A stretch of DNA of 64,000 bases. It comes from a virus. The DNA is taken from positions 126,001-190,000 of the IMG/VR virus record IMGVR_UViG_3300046513_000221; one strand, written 5' to 3'. The first letter of the stretch is position 1, and the number at the start of each line of letters is the position of its first letter. The translations under genes were made by a program, and so were the position numbers. Shown piece after piece: positions 56,740 to 64,000 of this stretch. The notes beneath the pieces are model-generated. The model searched no databases and was not told where the DNA came from. It saw only the letters and a program-made list of their open reading frames with translations.

Positions 56740-57891
56740 ATGGGACTTCTTCATAGTAAGCTTCGTCGCGAACGCACTAATGCTGCGGTGAAAATAGCAA
56801 CTCAGACCTTCAATGCTCCCGGCATCTACTTCCCGCCATACGGTAAGGCAGTGATGACTGTTACGGGTCGTGGAGGCACCGGCAACACGACTGTACCGGG
56901 TAACATCTCCGGTACAAACCCTTCGACTCCGGGTAACGTGTCGGGTACGAACCCGAGCACCGGTGGCACCTACGCCAACACAAATGCTCCTGTTCCCGGA
57001 ACATCCAGCGGTACGAACCCCTCGACTCCCGGTACCGTCTCCGGCTCGAACCCGACAACCGGTGGCAACTACGCCAACACAAATCCAACGACCGGTGGCA
57101 CCTATGCTGGCTCGAATCCAACGGTTCCGGGTAATGTGTCCGGTACGAATCCTTCATCTCCCGGCAATGTCTCCGGCTCGAACCCGAGCACTGGCGGCAA
57201 CACTTCCTACAACCCAAGCTCCACGGTTCCCGGCAATGCTATGTACGCCATGTACACCACCTACGATACTGTGGCTGGCTACTACGACGAATCATACACC
57301 GAAGGGGCGGGCAATGGCGGAGTGCCGTATAACCGCTATTCGAATGAGTTTGATGGTAGTGTGCGTGGGACATATTACACGGTACAGTACTACAACTTCA
57401 CCAACCCGTCATCGACGACGCCTGGAAACGCGTACTCCAACCCTGTGGTGCCGGGAAATCCGACCTACAACCCTGTGGTGCCGGGAAATCCGAACTACAA
57501 CCCGACCACTGGCGGAAACGCGTACTACAACTCGACGATCCCCGGTACTGCGAATTACAACCCTGTGGTGCCGGGAAATCCGACCTACAATCCGACGATC
57601 CCCGGTAACACCAATTACAACCCGACCGTACCGGGTACCGCGAATTTCAATCCTGTGGTTCCTGGAACTTCAAACTATAACCCAGTTGTACCGGGTAATT
57701 CTAACTACAATGCTACGACTCCGGGAAATCCGACACCGGGCAACACCGCTCTCGGGGTGAGTTTCCCCGGTGGTCCAGCAGATTCGATTGCCCCTGTGGT
57801 GAGCGATACAATTGTGAGAGTAGCTTATTCGGCATCTGGTGTTCCAGTTAGCGTGCCGACTGGTGGTTTTGTTACCGTCAAAGAGAAATAA
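56740..57891 (+). CDS. Pro/Gly repeat fibre protein, paralogue 1
   Basis: 383 residues, AAGGAAAT before the ATG. The N-terminal domain (MGLLHSKLRRERTNAAVK, then TQTFNAPGIYFPPYGKAV) resembles the glycine-rich-domain start of phage fibres. Residues about 45-165 are 11-residue units of the type PGNVSGTNPST/GGTYANTNPTT. A central Tyr-rich insert without Cys (about 168-215) follows. Residues about 220-335 are 10-residue units of the type PGNPTYNPVV. The C-terminal domain (VSFPGG, DTIVRVAYSASGVPVSVP, GGFVTVKEK) is shared by all four paralogues. The repeats probably form stacked extended (polyproline II-like) helices. Virion surface location is inferred. Confidence 0.88.
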   Translation: MGLLHSKLRRERTNAAVKIATQTFNAPGIYFPPYGKAVMTVTGRGGTGNTTVPGNISGTNPSTPGNVSGTNPSTGGTYANTNAPVPGTSSGTNPSTPGTVSGSNPTTGGNYANTNPTTGGTYAGSNPTVPGNVSGTNPSSPGNVSGSNPSTGGNTSYNPSSTVPGNAMYAMYTTYDTVAGYYDESYTEGAGNGGVPYNRYSNEFDGSVRGTYYTVQYYNFTNPSSTTPGNAYSNPVVPGNPTYNPVVPGNPNYNPTTGGNAYYNSTIPGTANYNPVVPGNPTYNPTIPGNTNYNPTVPGTANFNPVVPGTSNYNPVVPGNSNYNATTPGNPTPGNTALGVSFPGGPADSIAPVVSDTIVRVAYSASGVPVSVPTGGFVTVKEK

Positions 57892-57904
57892 TGTGTGAAA
57901 TGAT

Positions 57905-57939
57905 AAGGGTGTTTCATAGATTATTCATGAAACACTCTT
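57905..57939 (+). terminator. Hairpin between repeat paralogues 1 and 2
   Basis: GTGTTTCAT/ATGAAACAC perfect stem (13 bp with a wobble pair) and a 9-base loop. The 57969 start lies 29 bases on, so it may be a partial terminator. Confidence 0.55.
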
Positions 57940-57968
57940 ATAGTAAATATATCCATAGAGGAGTAACC

Positions 57969-59063
57969 ATGGGTTTTCTTCATAATAAGCTCCGCCGTGA
58001 GCGAACTAACGCAGCCGTGAAGGTGGCTTCCCAGACCTTCAACGCACCGGGCATTTATTTCCCTCCGTACGGTAAATCCGTTCTGACGGTGGCCGGTCGC
58101 GGTGGCTCAGGCAATGCAGATGTGCCGGGAACCGTCGCTGGCACGAACCCGGATACTCCGGGAACCGTCGCTGGCACGAACCCGACAACCGGTGGCAACT
58201 ACGCCAGTACTAACCCCAACACGGGCGGTACTGTCGCTGGCACGAACCCGACAATCCCCGGCAATGTCGCTGGCACGAACCCGACAACTGGCCACACGGT
58301 GAGCGGGTACAACCCGACAACTGGCGGTAACACCTCATACAACCCTGTAACTTCTGTTCCGGGTAATGCTAACTCCAGTACGTATAGTCCGGGTAATGCC
58401 GTTCCAGGAAATACATCGTATAATCCAGATACGACAACTCCGGGTAATACCAACCCCGGCAACTGGGCTGTGAATTACCCGCCAACAACTTCTAGCTGCC
58501 CTTCTGGATGGACTGACGAAGGCATCGAAGATTTTTACGGCGGTATGAAACGAGTGTGTCGAGTTTTCTTCCCCGGCACCACAAACGCACCGACTACAGT
58601 TCCAGGAACAGCTTATACTAATCCTGTAACAACCAATCCCGCGACGTTCACTCCGGGCAACACAAATCCTACCACTTACACGCCGGGTAATGCTTACACC
58701 AACCCGACGTCTGGCGGTAATGCAATCTACAACCCGACCATCCCCGGCAATCCGTACTACAACCCGACCATTCCGGGTACCTCGAACTACAACCCGATCA
58801 TTCCGGGTACGGCGAACTACAACCCAACGGTTCCCGGCACCTCGAACTACAACCCGATCATTCCGGGTACGGCGAACTACAACCCTGTCACTCCGGGTCA
58901 AGTTGGCACAGGGATGGCCGCAATGGGTGTGACGTTCCCCGGTGGTCCGGTCGGTTCGACGGCTCCAAGTGTGGGAGACACGATCGTCAAAGTATCTTAC
59001 TCGGCGTCCGGCATTCCGGTGACGGTATCGCCCGGTGGTTTTGTGACGGTCAAAGAGAAATAG
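57969..59063 (+). CDS. Pro/Gly repeat fibre protein, paralogue 2
   Basis: The ATG at 57969 has AGAGGAG upstream; the longer frame from 57891 runs through the hairpin and is not used. 364 residues. Same conserved ends as paralogue 1. The first repeats are PGTVAGTNPDT-type, the last are PGTSNYNPII-type. The central insert carries two Cys (SSCPSGWTDEGIEDF ... MKRVCRVF) that may form a disulphide-bounded loop. A 127-base stretch (58241-58367) is identical to one in paralogue 4. Confidence 0.87.
   Translation: MGFLHNKLRRERTNAAVKVASQTFNAPGIYFPPYGKSVLTVAGRGGSGNADVPGTVAGTNPDTPGTVAGTNPTTGGNYASTNPNTGGTVAGTNPTIPGNVAGTNPTTGHTVSGYNPTTGGNTSYNPVTSVPGNANSSTYSPGNAVPGNTSYNPDTTTPGNTNPGNWAVNYPPTTSSCPSGWTDEGIEDFYGGMKRVCRVFFPGTTNAPTTVPGTAYTNPVTTNPATFTPGNTNPTTYTPGNAYTNPTSGGNAIYNPTIPGNPYYNPTIPGTSNYNPIIPGTANYNPTVPGTSNYNPIIPGTANYNPVTPGQVGTGMAAMGVTFPGGPVGSTAPSVGDTIVKVSYSASGIPVTVSPGGFVTVKEK
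58241..58367 (+). repeat. 127-base identical block, copy 1
   Basis: Identical by eye to 60754-60880, while the flanking coding sequence differs. It encodes the end of the first repeat region including GHTVSGYNPTTGGNTSYN. A sign of recent exchange between paralogues 2 and 4. Confidence 0.85.
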
Positions 59064-59077
59064 TACAAAGAGCGACT

Positions 59078-59106
59078 AACAAACTCCTTCACACGAAGGG
59101 TTTGTT
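59078..59106 (+). terminator. Hairpin between repeat paralogues 2 and 3
   Basis: AACAAAC-CCTTC / GAAGG-GTTTGTT stem with one internal mismatch and an ACAC loop, 15 bases past the stop. Confidence 0.5.
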
Positions 59107-59135
59107 GGTGGTAATCCAACTCATCAGGAAATAAA

Positions 59136-60329
59136 ATGGGATTTCTCCACAGTAAGCTTCGTCGCGAACGCACGAACGCAGCAGTAAAAGTAGCAACACA
59201 GACCTTCAATGCTCCCGGCATCTATTTCCCGCCATACGGTAAGGCCGTTCTGACCGTCACCGGACGTGGCGGCACTGGCAACTCGACTGTTCCGGGAACC
59301 GTTTCTGGCACCAATCCATCGACTGGTGGCACCTACGCCAACACGAACCCGAGCACTGGTGGCACCTACGCCAACACGAACTCTCCTGTTCCCGGCAACG
59401 TCAGTGGCACCAATCCATCGACTGGTGGTACCTACGCTGGCACGAACCCGAGCACTGGCGGTACCTACGCCAACACGAACTCTCCTGTTCCCGGCAACGT
59501 TGCTGGCACGAACCCGACAACCGGTGGCAACGTCAGCGGATACAACCCGACAACCGGTGGCAACACCTCGTACAACCCACCTTCATCGGTTCCGGGAACC
59601 AACAACCCACCATCGTACGTGGCTGGCAATAACTACACCAATCCGGGTACGACAACTCCGGGCAACACAAATGCTCCGTATGAAGGTTATGCTGAAGCTG
59701 GCGTTAACTTCAACTGCCCGGCTGGCTGGACCCTCTCGGGTTACTATTACGATGATTTTGGCAAACCAATCAAGGAATGCACTATCTATACGCCGGGTAA
59801 TACCAATCCCTCCACGTACACGCCGGGTAACTCTGCGTCGAACCCATCTACGTACACGCCGGGTACCACCAACCCTACGACGTACACGCCGGGTAACGCT
59901 TATACCAACCCGACGTCTGGCGGTAATGCGCTTTATAATCCAACAGTTCCCGGCAATCCGTACTACAACCCGACCACGCCGGGTACCTCGAACTACAACC
60001 CTGTGGTTCCCGGCAATCCGTATTACAACCCGACGATTCCGGGTACCTCGAACTACAATCCGACGATTCCGGGTACTGCGAACTACAACCCTGTGGTTCC
60101 CGGCACCTCGAACTACAACCCTGTGGTTCCCGGCACCTCGAACTACAACCCTGTGTCTCCGGGCACTCCAGTCGGCAGCAACTCGGCCCTTGGTGTGTCG
60201 TTCCCCGGTGGCGCTGGCGACTCGCTGGCTCCGGTGGTCGGTGATACGATCGTACGTGTAGCATACGCGGCGGTTGGTGTTCCCGTCAGTGTTCCATCCG
60301 GTGGCTTCGTGACGGTGAAAGAGAAGTAA
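59136..60329 (+). CDS. Pro/Gly repeat fibre protein, paralogue 3
   Basis: 397 residues, CAGGAAAT before the ATG. Conserved ends as in the other paralogues. The first repeat region holds a 33-residue tandem duplication (VSGTNPSTGGTYANTN and on, ending NSPVPGN). The central insert is FNCPAGWTLSGYYYDDF ... KECTIY with two Cys. The last region has at least ten PGTSNYNPVV-type units. N-terminal DNA is very close to paralogue 1, showing mosaic relationships within the set. Confidence 0.88.
   Translation: MGFLHSKLRRERTNAAVKVATQTFNAPGIYFPPYGKAVLTVTGRGGTGNSTVPGTVSGTNPSTGGTYANTNPSTGGTYANTNSPVPGNVSGTNPSTGGTYAGTNPSTGGTYANTNSPVPGNVAGTNPTTGGNVSGYNPTTGGNTSYNPPSSVPGTNNPPSYVAGNNYTNPGTTTPGNTNAPYEGYAEAGVNFNCPAGWTLSGYYYDDFGKPIKECTIYTPGNTNPSTYTPGNSASNPSTYTPGTTNPTTYTPGNAYTNPTSGGNALYNPTVPGNPYYNPTTPGTSNYNPVVPGNPYYNPTIPGTSNYNPTIPGTANYNPVVPGTSNYNPVVPGTSNYNPVSPGTPVGSNSALGVSFPGGAGDSLAPVVGDTIVRVAYAAVGVPVSVPSGGFVTVKEK
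59301..59498 (+). repeat. 99-base tandem duplication within paralogue 3
   Basis: Copies 59301-59399 and 59400-59498 differ at a few positions (for example ANTN versus AGTN). Shows that repeat number can grow by unequal exchange. Confidence 0.8.
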
Positions 60330-60350
60330 CCGTAGAGAAGTAAAAAGTCT

Positions 60351-60379
60351 CCCGAAGAGGTCTACACGATCTCTTCGGG
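60351..60379 (+). terminator. Hairpin between repeat paralogues 3 and 4
   Basis: CCCGAAGAG/CTCTTCGGG perfect 9-bp stem with an 11-base loop; no T-run. Confidence 0.55.
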
Positions 60380-60418
60380 AAACACATAAATAACGATTAA
60401 CCTTCCTCGGAATTTATT

Positions 60419-61654
60419 ATGGGCATGCTTCATAACAAACTTCGTCGGGAGCGCACCAATGCAGCCGTTAAAGTAGCAACGCAGACATTCAACGCTCCAG
60501 GCGTGTACAAACCTCCTTTCGGAAAAGCCGTTCTGACCATTTCTGGTCGCGGTGCTTCTGGAAACCCCACGACCGGTGGCGGTATCGATGGCTATAATCC
60601 CGATTCTCCCGGCACTGTCAGCGGCAGTAACCCTTTGGTACCCGGCACTGTCAGCGGCTATGGTACTCCAGTTACTGGTAATGCATCGTACAACCCGACA
60701 ATCCCCGGCAATGTTTCTGGTACGAACCCTAGTACCGGTGGCAACTACGCCAACACGAACCCGACAATCCCCGGCAATGTCGCTGGCACGAACCCGACAA
60801 CTGGCCACACGGTGAGCGGGTACAACCCGACAACTGGCGGTAACACCTCATACAACCCTGTAACTTCTGTTCCGGGTAATACCAACCCTACCACCTACAA
60901 TCCTGCGTACACGAACCCGCCAACAACGGTTCCCGGCACCACGAACCCCGGCACGTACGTTGCAGCTTATACGAACCCCGGCTGGTGGGATGAGAGTCTA
61001 TTCTACAACAGCCAGCTCCAGTGTCCGTACGGCTGGACATTTGAAGGATATGAGGACACCGTGCCTACTTCGGTTCGCTGTTCTACTGTGCATCCGGGTA
61101 ACACGGTTCCGGCATCATTTACTCCGGGCAACACGAATTCTAGCACCACCACTCCGGGTAACGCAGTGCCATCGACGGCTGTCCCCGGCACCACGAACCC
61201 TACCACCTATACTCCGGGCAACGCGTACACTAACCCGACATCGGGTGGCAATCCGATCTACAATCCGACGATCCCCGGCAATCCGTACTACAACCCAACA
61301 ACCGGTGGCAATTCGAACTACAACGCTGTAATTCCGGGCAATTCGATCTACAACCCAACCACCGGTGGCAATGTCTTCTACAACCCACCTACTCCGGGTC
61401 CAGCACAGTACAACCCGACGATCCCATCGACGTCTAACTACAACCCGACGATCCCCGGTAATGCTAACTACGGTCCTATGACTCCGGGCAATGCGGCGGC
61501 TCCAACTGTTGTACTTGGCATCACCTTTCCCGGTGGAGCGGCCGACACGGTTGCTGGTGCTGTTGCAGACACGCAGGTTCGCCTCTCGTATTCGGAGATC
61601 GGCACACCGATCTCGGTGCCATCAGGTGGCTTCGTGACCATCAAGGAGAAATAG
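60419..61654 (+). CDS. Pro/Gly repeat fibre protein, paralogue 4
   Basis: 411 residues. The start MGMLHNKLRRERTNAAVKVA and end (GTPISVPSGGFVTIKEK) match the family, but the N-terminal domain diverges at VYKPPFGKAVLTISGRGASG. The repeats include PGTVSGSNPLV and PTIPGNPYYN types. The central insert is LQCPYGWTFEGYEDTVP ... VRCSTVH with two Cys. It shares a 127-base identical block with paralogue 2. It is the last of the set before the oxygenase gene. Confidence 0.88.
   Translation: MGMLHNKLRRERTNAAVKVATQTFNAPGVYKPPFGKAVLTISGRGASGNPTTGGGIDGYNPDSPGTVSGSNPLVPGTVSGYGTPVTGNASYNPTIPGNVSGTNPSTGGNYANTNPTIPGNVAGTNPTTGHTVSGYNPTTGGNTSYNPVTSVPGNTNPTTYNPAYTNPPTTVPGTTNPGTYVAAYTNPGWWDESLFYNSQLQCPYGWTFEGYEDTVPTSVRCSTVHPGNTVPASFTPGNTNSSTTTPGNAVPSTAVPGTTNPTTYTPGNAYTNPTSGGNPIYNPTIPGNPYYNPTTGGNSNYNAVIPGNSIYNPTTGGNVFYNPPTPGPAQYNPTIPSTSNYNPTIPGNANYGPMTPGNAAAPTVVLGITFPGGAADTVAGAVADTQVRLSYSEIGTPISVPSGGFVTIKEK
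60754..60880 (+). repeat. 127-base identical block, copy 2
   Basis: Matches 58241-58367 without a difference by eye, with different flanks on both sides. Confidence 0.85.
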
Positions 61655-61684
61655 ACTGAGTGCGTTCCTCTAGGAATAGCATGG

Positions 61685-61716
61685 GCCTTCCCCGGTATCG
61701 GACGCTCGGGGAAGGC
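61685..61716 (+). terminator. Hairpin after repeat paralogue 4
   Basis: GCCTTCCCCG/CGGGGAAGGC perfect 10-bp stem with a 12-base loop; no T-run. A second hairpin (GAATCGCGG/CCGCGATTC, 61740-61765) lies just before the oxygenase ribosome site. Confidence 0.6.
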
Positions 61717-61790
61717 AACAGTGTATTTAGATAAAACTAGAATCGCGGTAATCCCGCCGCGATTCGTCGAACTTGAAAAGAGAAATCATC

Positions 61791-62381
61791 ATGCATTACC
61801 CAATTCCGCAGTTCATTCCTCCTACCGAGAACTTCCGTTTCTGGGAAGGTGGCTTCAGTCCCGAAGAGCTGGACCGCATCATCGAGATCGCGGAGCGATT
61901 CGACTTCACGCCGGGTTCGGTTGGCAACGGCATGATCAACGAAGAAGTTCGTGATTCCAAAATCACGTGGATCCATCTGGAGGAAGAGACTCGCTGGATC
62001 CACGATCGCCTTGCCGCGATCTCCTCGAAGATCAACTTCTACCACTTCGGTTTCGATCTGGACGTGGTTGACGGTCTGCAGTACACCAAATACAATTCGG
62101 ACAAGAAGCAGCACTACCGCTGGCACACCGACAACTATATCGGTCGCGAGGGCTACCAGCGCAAGCTGTCCTGCACGCTGATGCTGACCGAACCTGACCA
62201 GTACGAAGGCGGCGAGCTGCTGCTGAACACCAACGGCAATCAGGACCAGCCGGATTCCTTCAAGCCGAAGCGCGGCGACATCATCTTCTTCCGCTCGCAT
62301 CTGCCGCATCAGGTATCTCCTGTCACCGCTGGCGAGCGCGTAAGCCTCGTGACGTGGTTCCTCGGTCCACGTACTCGCTAA
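61791..62381 (+). CDS. 2-oxoglutarate/Fe(II) oxygenase, prolyl-hydroxylase type
   Basis: The ATG at 61791 is preferred over an upstream TTG; 196 residues. The double-stranded beta-helix core shows the iron ligands HTD (His112, Asp114) and His173, with Arg183 as the 2-oxoglutarate-binding residue (LPHQVSPVTAGERVSLVTWF). YEGGELLL and PKRGDIIFFRSHLPH are typical of PKHD-type hydroxylases (PiuC/YbiX, prolyl 4-hydroxylase-like). All ligands are present. It lies directly after four proline-rich repeat proteins and near fibre genes, so hydroxylation of fibre prolines is a plausible but unproven role. Nucleic-acid or host-protein substrates remain possible. Confidence 0.92.
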   Translation: MHYPIPQFIPPTENFRFWEGGFSPEELDRIIEIAERFDFTPGSVGNGMINEEVRDSKITWIHLEEETRWIHDRLAAISSKINFYHFGFDLDVVDGLQYTKYNSDKKQHYRWHTDNYIGREGYQRKLSCTLMLTEPDQYEGGELLLNTNGNQDQPDSFKPKRGDIIFFRSHLPHQVSPVTAGERVSLVTWFLGPRTR

Positions 62382-62394
62382 GAAGGAGAGCAGT

Positions 62395-63162
62395 ATGATT
62401 CGCGAAATTATGGATCGTCTGGCCTTCATTGCGAAGCGCAACAAAGACGAAGACGCACCGATTATCGAGTTCCTGTGCGACCCGAACGACTGGGGCGTCC
62501 TCCCCGAACCCGTACCGGCGATCAAAATGATTCCGGACTGGTTCAAGAAGATCAAGCCGAATGCGCCCGACAGCGCCGGTCGCGACCAGTTCAACGGCAA
62601 GGTGATGACCGCCAAGAAGTGCATGCCACTGCTGGACGGCATGGCCGCTGGCTACATCATGCCACTATTCGGCGATCTGCATGTCACGACCAACGAGAAC
62701 AACCGCATCATCAAGCTGCATAACAACATGTACGGTCATGCTGGCGACCTGCACTCGTTGGACCAGCTGGGCGGCAAGACCAGCCCGACCTATCCGGGTC
62801 CGGCAGTGAAGTTCATCAACCGCTGGGTCATCAAGACCAAGCCGGGTTACTCGACATTGTTCATCCCACCGATGAACCACATCGAGAAGCGCTTCACCTG
62901 TCTGGCCGCGATCGTGGACACCGACACGTATCCGAAGAAGGTCAACTTCCCGGCTGTGTGGCACGCTGCCGACTACGACGGCTTCGTCGAGGCCGGTACG
63001 CCGCTGGTGACCGCCATCCCCGTCCGTCGCGCCGATCTGGCTAAGGCAGGTATCATCCGCAAGATGACTCCAGCCGAGATGGCCGAGGAACATCGCATCG
63101 AGAAGTGCCAGCATGCGCAGTTGCACTACTACACCGACCATCTGCGGGAACCTCGCAAATGA
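62395..63162 (+). CDS. Conserved phage protein (DUF6065-like)
   Basis: 255 residues, AAGGAG before the ATG. IIEFLCDPNDWGVLPEPVPA, IPDWFKKIKP, AKKCMPLLDGMAAGYIMPL, KFINRWVIKTKPGYSTLFIP and VNFPAVWHAADYDG are features of a family often seen in tailed phages next to oxygenase genes; I recall it as DUF6065, function unknown. The ending AGTPLVTAIPVRRADL is shared with the next protein and with the 56-residue gene at 19993. Confidence 0.85.
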   Translation: MIREIMDRLAFIAKRNKDEDAPIIEFLCDPNDWGVLPEPVPAIKMIPDWFKKIKPNAPDSAGRDQFNGKVMTAKKCMPLLDGMAAGYIMPLFGDLHVTTNENNRIIKLHNNMYGHAGDLHSLDQLGGKTSPTYPGPAVKFINRWVIKTKPGYSTLFIPPMNHIEKRFTCLAAIVDTDTYPKKVNFPAVWHAADYDGFVEAGTPLVTAIPVRRADLAKAGIIRKMTPAEMAEEHRIEKCQHAQLHYYTDHLREPRK

Positions 63163-63917
63163 GTATCCTCGACAGCCTGAAGAAGCTGGCGAAGGGGCTG
63201 AAGAAGCCCCACATCCGCTTCAAGTGCCACACAGGTGGCTACTACACGTCGCAGCCGGTGGTACTGGCACGATCGATTCTTCCCTACTGGCTGAAGAAGC
63301 AGATTCAGGCCAAGGAAGTGAAGTTCGTCCGGTGTCCGGGGATGCATGACCTTGCACAGCAGGGTTACCTCATCGTCGCACATGCAGACATTCACATCAA
63401 GGCCAACCGTCAGGTGACGCTGGTCGATGTACACGGCATTCCGGACAGCCTGAAGCCGCAGCCTATGGGCTACGATGTCGTGGACGGGCTTGCCCCGATC
63501 CGTGGCAACGTCGCAAAGAAAGTCACGAAGATCCCACTTCCGTGGTGCATCTTCACCGCTCCGGGTTATTCGGCTCACGTTCTCCCGGCGGTAAAGCACT
63601 CCCCATTCCTCGACAAGCTGTTCGTGTACGGAGGCGAGGTTGACTACGAGGGCTTCCACGTAGTCAACTTCATCTTCACCGCGATGGAGGAATGCGAGTT
63701 CACGATCCCTGCAGGAACCCCGCTGCTTCAGGTAATCCCCTTCAAGCGCGAGGACTTCCATGCCGAGGTCGGGAAGGCAACCGAGCTGGAACACGACCAG
63801 CATCGCTTCGCCTTCACATCCCGTGTGGTAGGTGCGTACCGTCGCATGTACCATGTCAAGAAACTTTTCACTATCAGGAACCAAAATGAGCGTGCTTTTC
63901 CACGTAAACAAAGCTGA
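63159..63917 (+). CDS. Conserved phage protein, paralogue of the preceding gene
   Basis: The ATG at 63159 overlaps the preceding stop (ATGA); 252 residues. Same order of elements in diverged form: KFVRCPGMHDLAQQGYLIVA, PLPWCIFTAPGYSAHVLPAV, VYGGEVDYEGFHVVNFIFTA and AGTPLLQVIPFKREDF. Likely arose by duplication of the 62395 gene and may form a complex with it. Function unknown. Confidence 0.85.
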   Translation: MSILDSLKKLAKGLKKPHIRFKCHTGGYYTSQPVVLARSILPYWLKKQIQAKEVKFVRCPGMHDLAQQGYLIVAHADIHIKANRQVTLVDVHGIPDSLKPQPMGYDVVDGLAPIRGNVAKKVTKIPLPWCIFTAPGYSAHVLPAVKHSPFLDKLFVYGGEVDYEGFHVVNFIFTAMEECEFTIPAGTPLLQVIPFKREDFHAEVGKATELEHDQHRFAFTSRVVGAYRRMYHVKKLFTIRNQNERAFPRKQS

Positions 63918-64000
63918 CAAGACCGTCTTCTTCGCAGGTCGTCAGCCAGAGACTGTCGGTACCACTATCACCGGCTTCAAGGACATGCCTTACGCGGAGA
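63886..64000 (+). CDS. Unknown protein, 5' end only
   Basis: ATG with AGGA upstream, overlapping the end of the preceding gene by 32 bases and open to the window edge (38 residues). It begins MSVLFHVNKADKTVFFAGRQ, a strand-rich start. Not enough is visible to name a family. Confidence 0.6.
   Translation, partial: MSVLFHVNKADKTVFFAGRQPETVGTTITGFKDMPYAE

Noticed and set aside
56880-61500. Regular 30-33-base repeats that look CRISPR-like at first sight
   Set aside because: They lie in frame inside four protein genes and encode Pro/Gly repeats; there are no unique spacers between identical repeats and no cas genes.
56740-61654. Diversity-generating retroelement as the cause of the variable inserts
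   Set aside because: No reverse transcriptase or template repeat is seen in the window; the identical 127-base block points to ordinary recombination.

Overview
The window reads as part of a large tailed-phage genome (probably a jumbo, myovirus-like phage of a Gram-negative host with a fairly high-GC genome). The evidence is dense packing of mostly unrecognised genes, large co-directional blocks, several tail-fibre genes with fibre-type repeats, a phage-sized set of DNA enzymes (NAD-dependent ligase, two-subunit type IIA topoisomerase), NAD metabolism genes, and no rRNA, tRNA, ribosomal protein or host housekeeping gene. The host cannot be named from the sequence.

Layout. Bases 1-10165 are mainly + strand: small unknown genes, a 2H phosphoesterase on the - strand (1541-2053) that resembles anti-CBASS Acb1 proteins, a tandem array of promoter/hairpin units (about 3666-3950), then a fibre cluster (5197-10165) with two related fibres, a beta-rich adhesin-like protein and a DUF4376-like protein. 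Bases 10222-46600 are a long - strand block of early/middle-type genes. It holds a family of about 180-residue paralogues, an NAD operon (PRPP-synthetase-like, macro domain, two unknowns, nicotinamide phosphoribosyltransferase-like), a secreted lytic transglycosylase, NAD-dependent DNA ligase, both topoisomerase subunits, and a four-gene operon of MoxR AAA+ ATPase, unknown protein, HExxH/VWA protein and membrane protein. Bases 46768-64000 return to the + strand: a second, larger fibre cluster, four tandem paralogues built from Pro/Gly-rich 10- and 11-residue repeats, a 2-oxoglutarate/Fe(II) prolyl-hydroxylase-type oxygenase, and two related phage proteins.

How it fits together. The NAD genes match the architecture described for phage NAD+ reconstitution (NARP1-type: a Prs homologue plus a Nampt homologue), with an ADP-ribose-binding macro domain in the same operon. 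With the Acb1-like protein this suggests active counter-defence. The oxygenase sits directly downstream of the proline-rich repeat proteins, which makes prolyl hydroxylation of virion fibres a testable idea. A recurrent AT-rich motif (core ATATATTATTATG) precedes transcription units on both strands and is probably the promoter of a phage-specific transcription programme. Many units end in hairpins built on the same CCATAGACC/GGTCTATGG-type stem.

Most - strand genes in 10-46 kb could not be assigned a function. Family calls were made by eye from motifs, without database searches.
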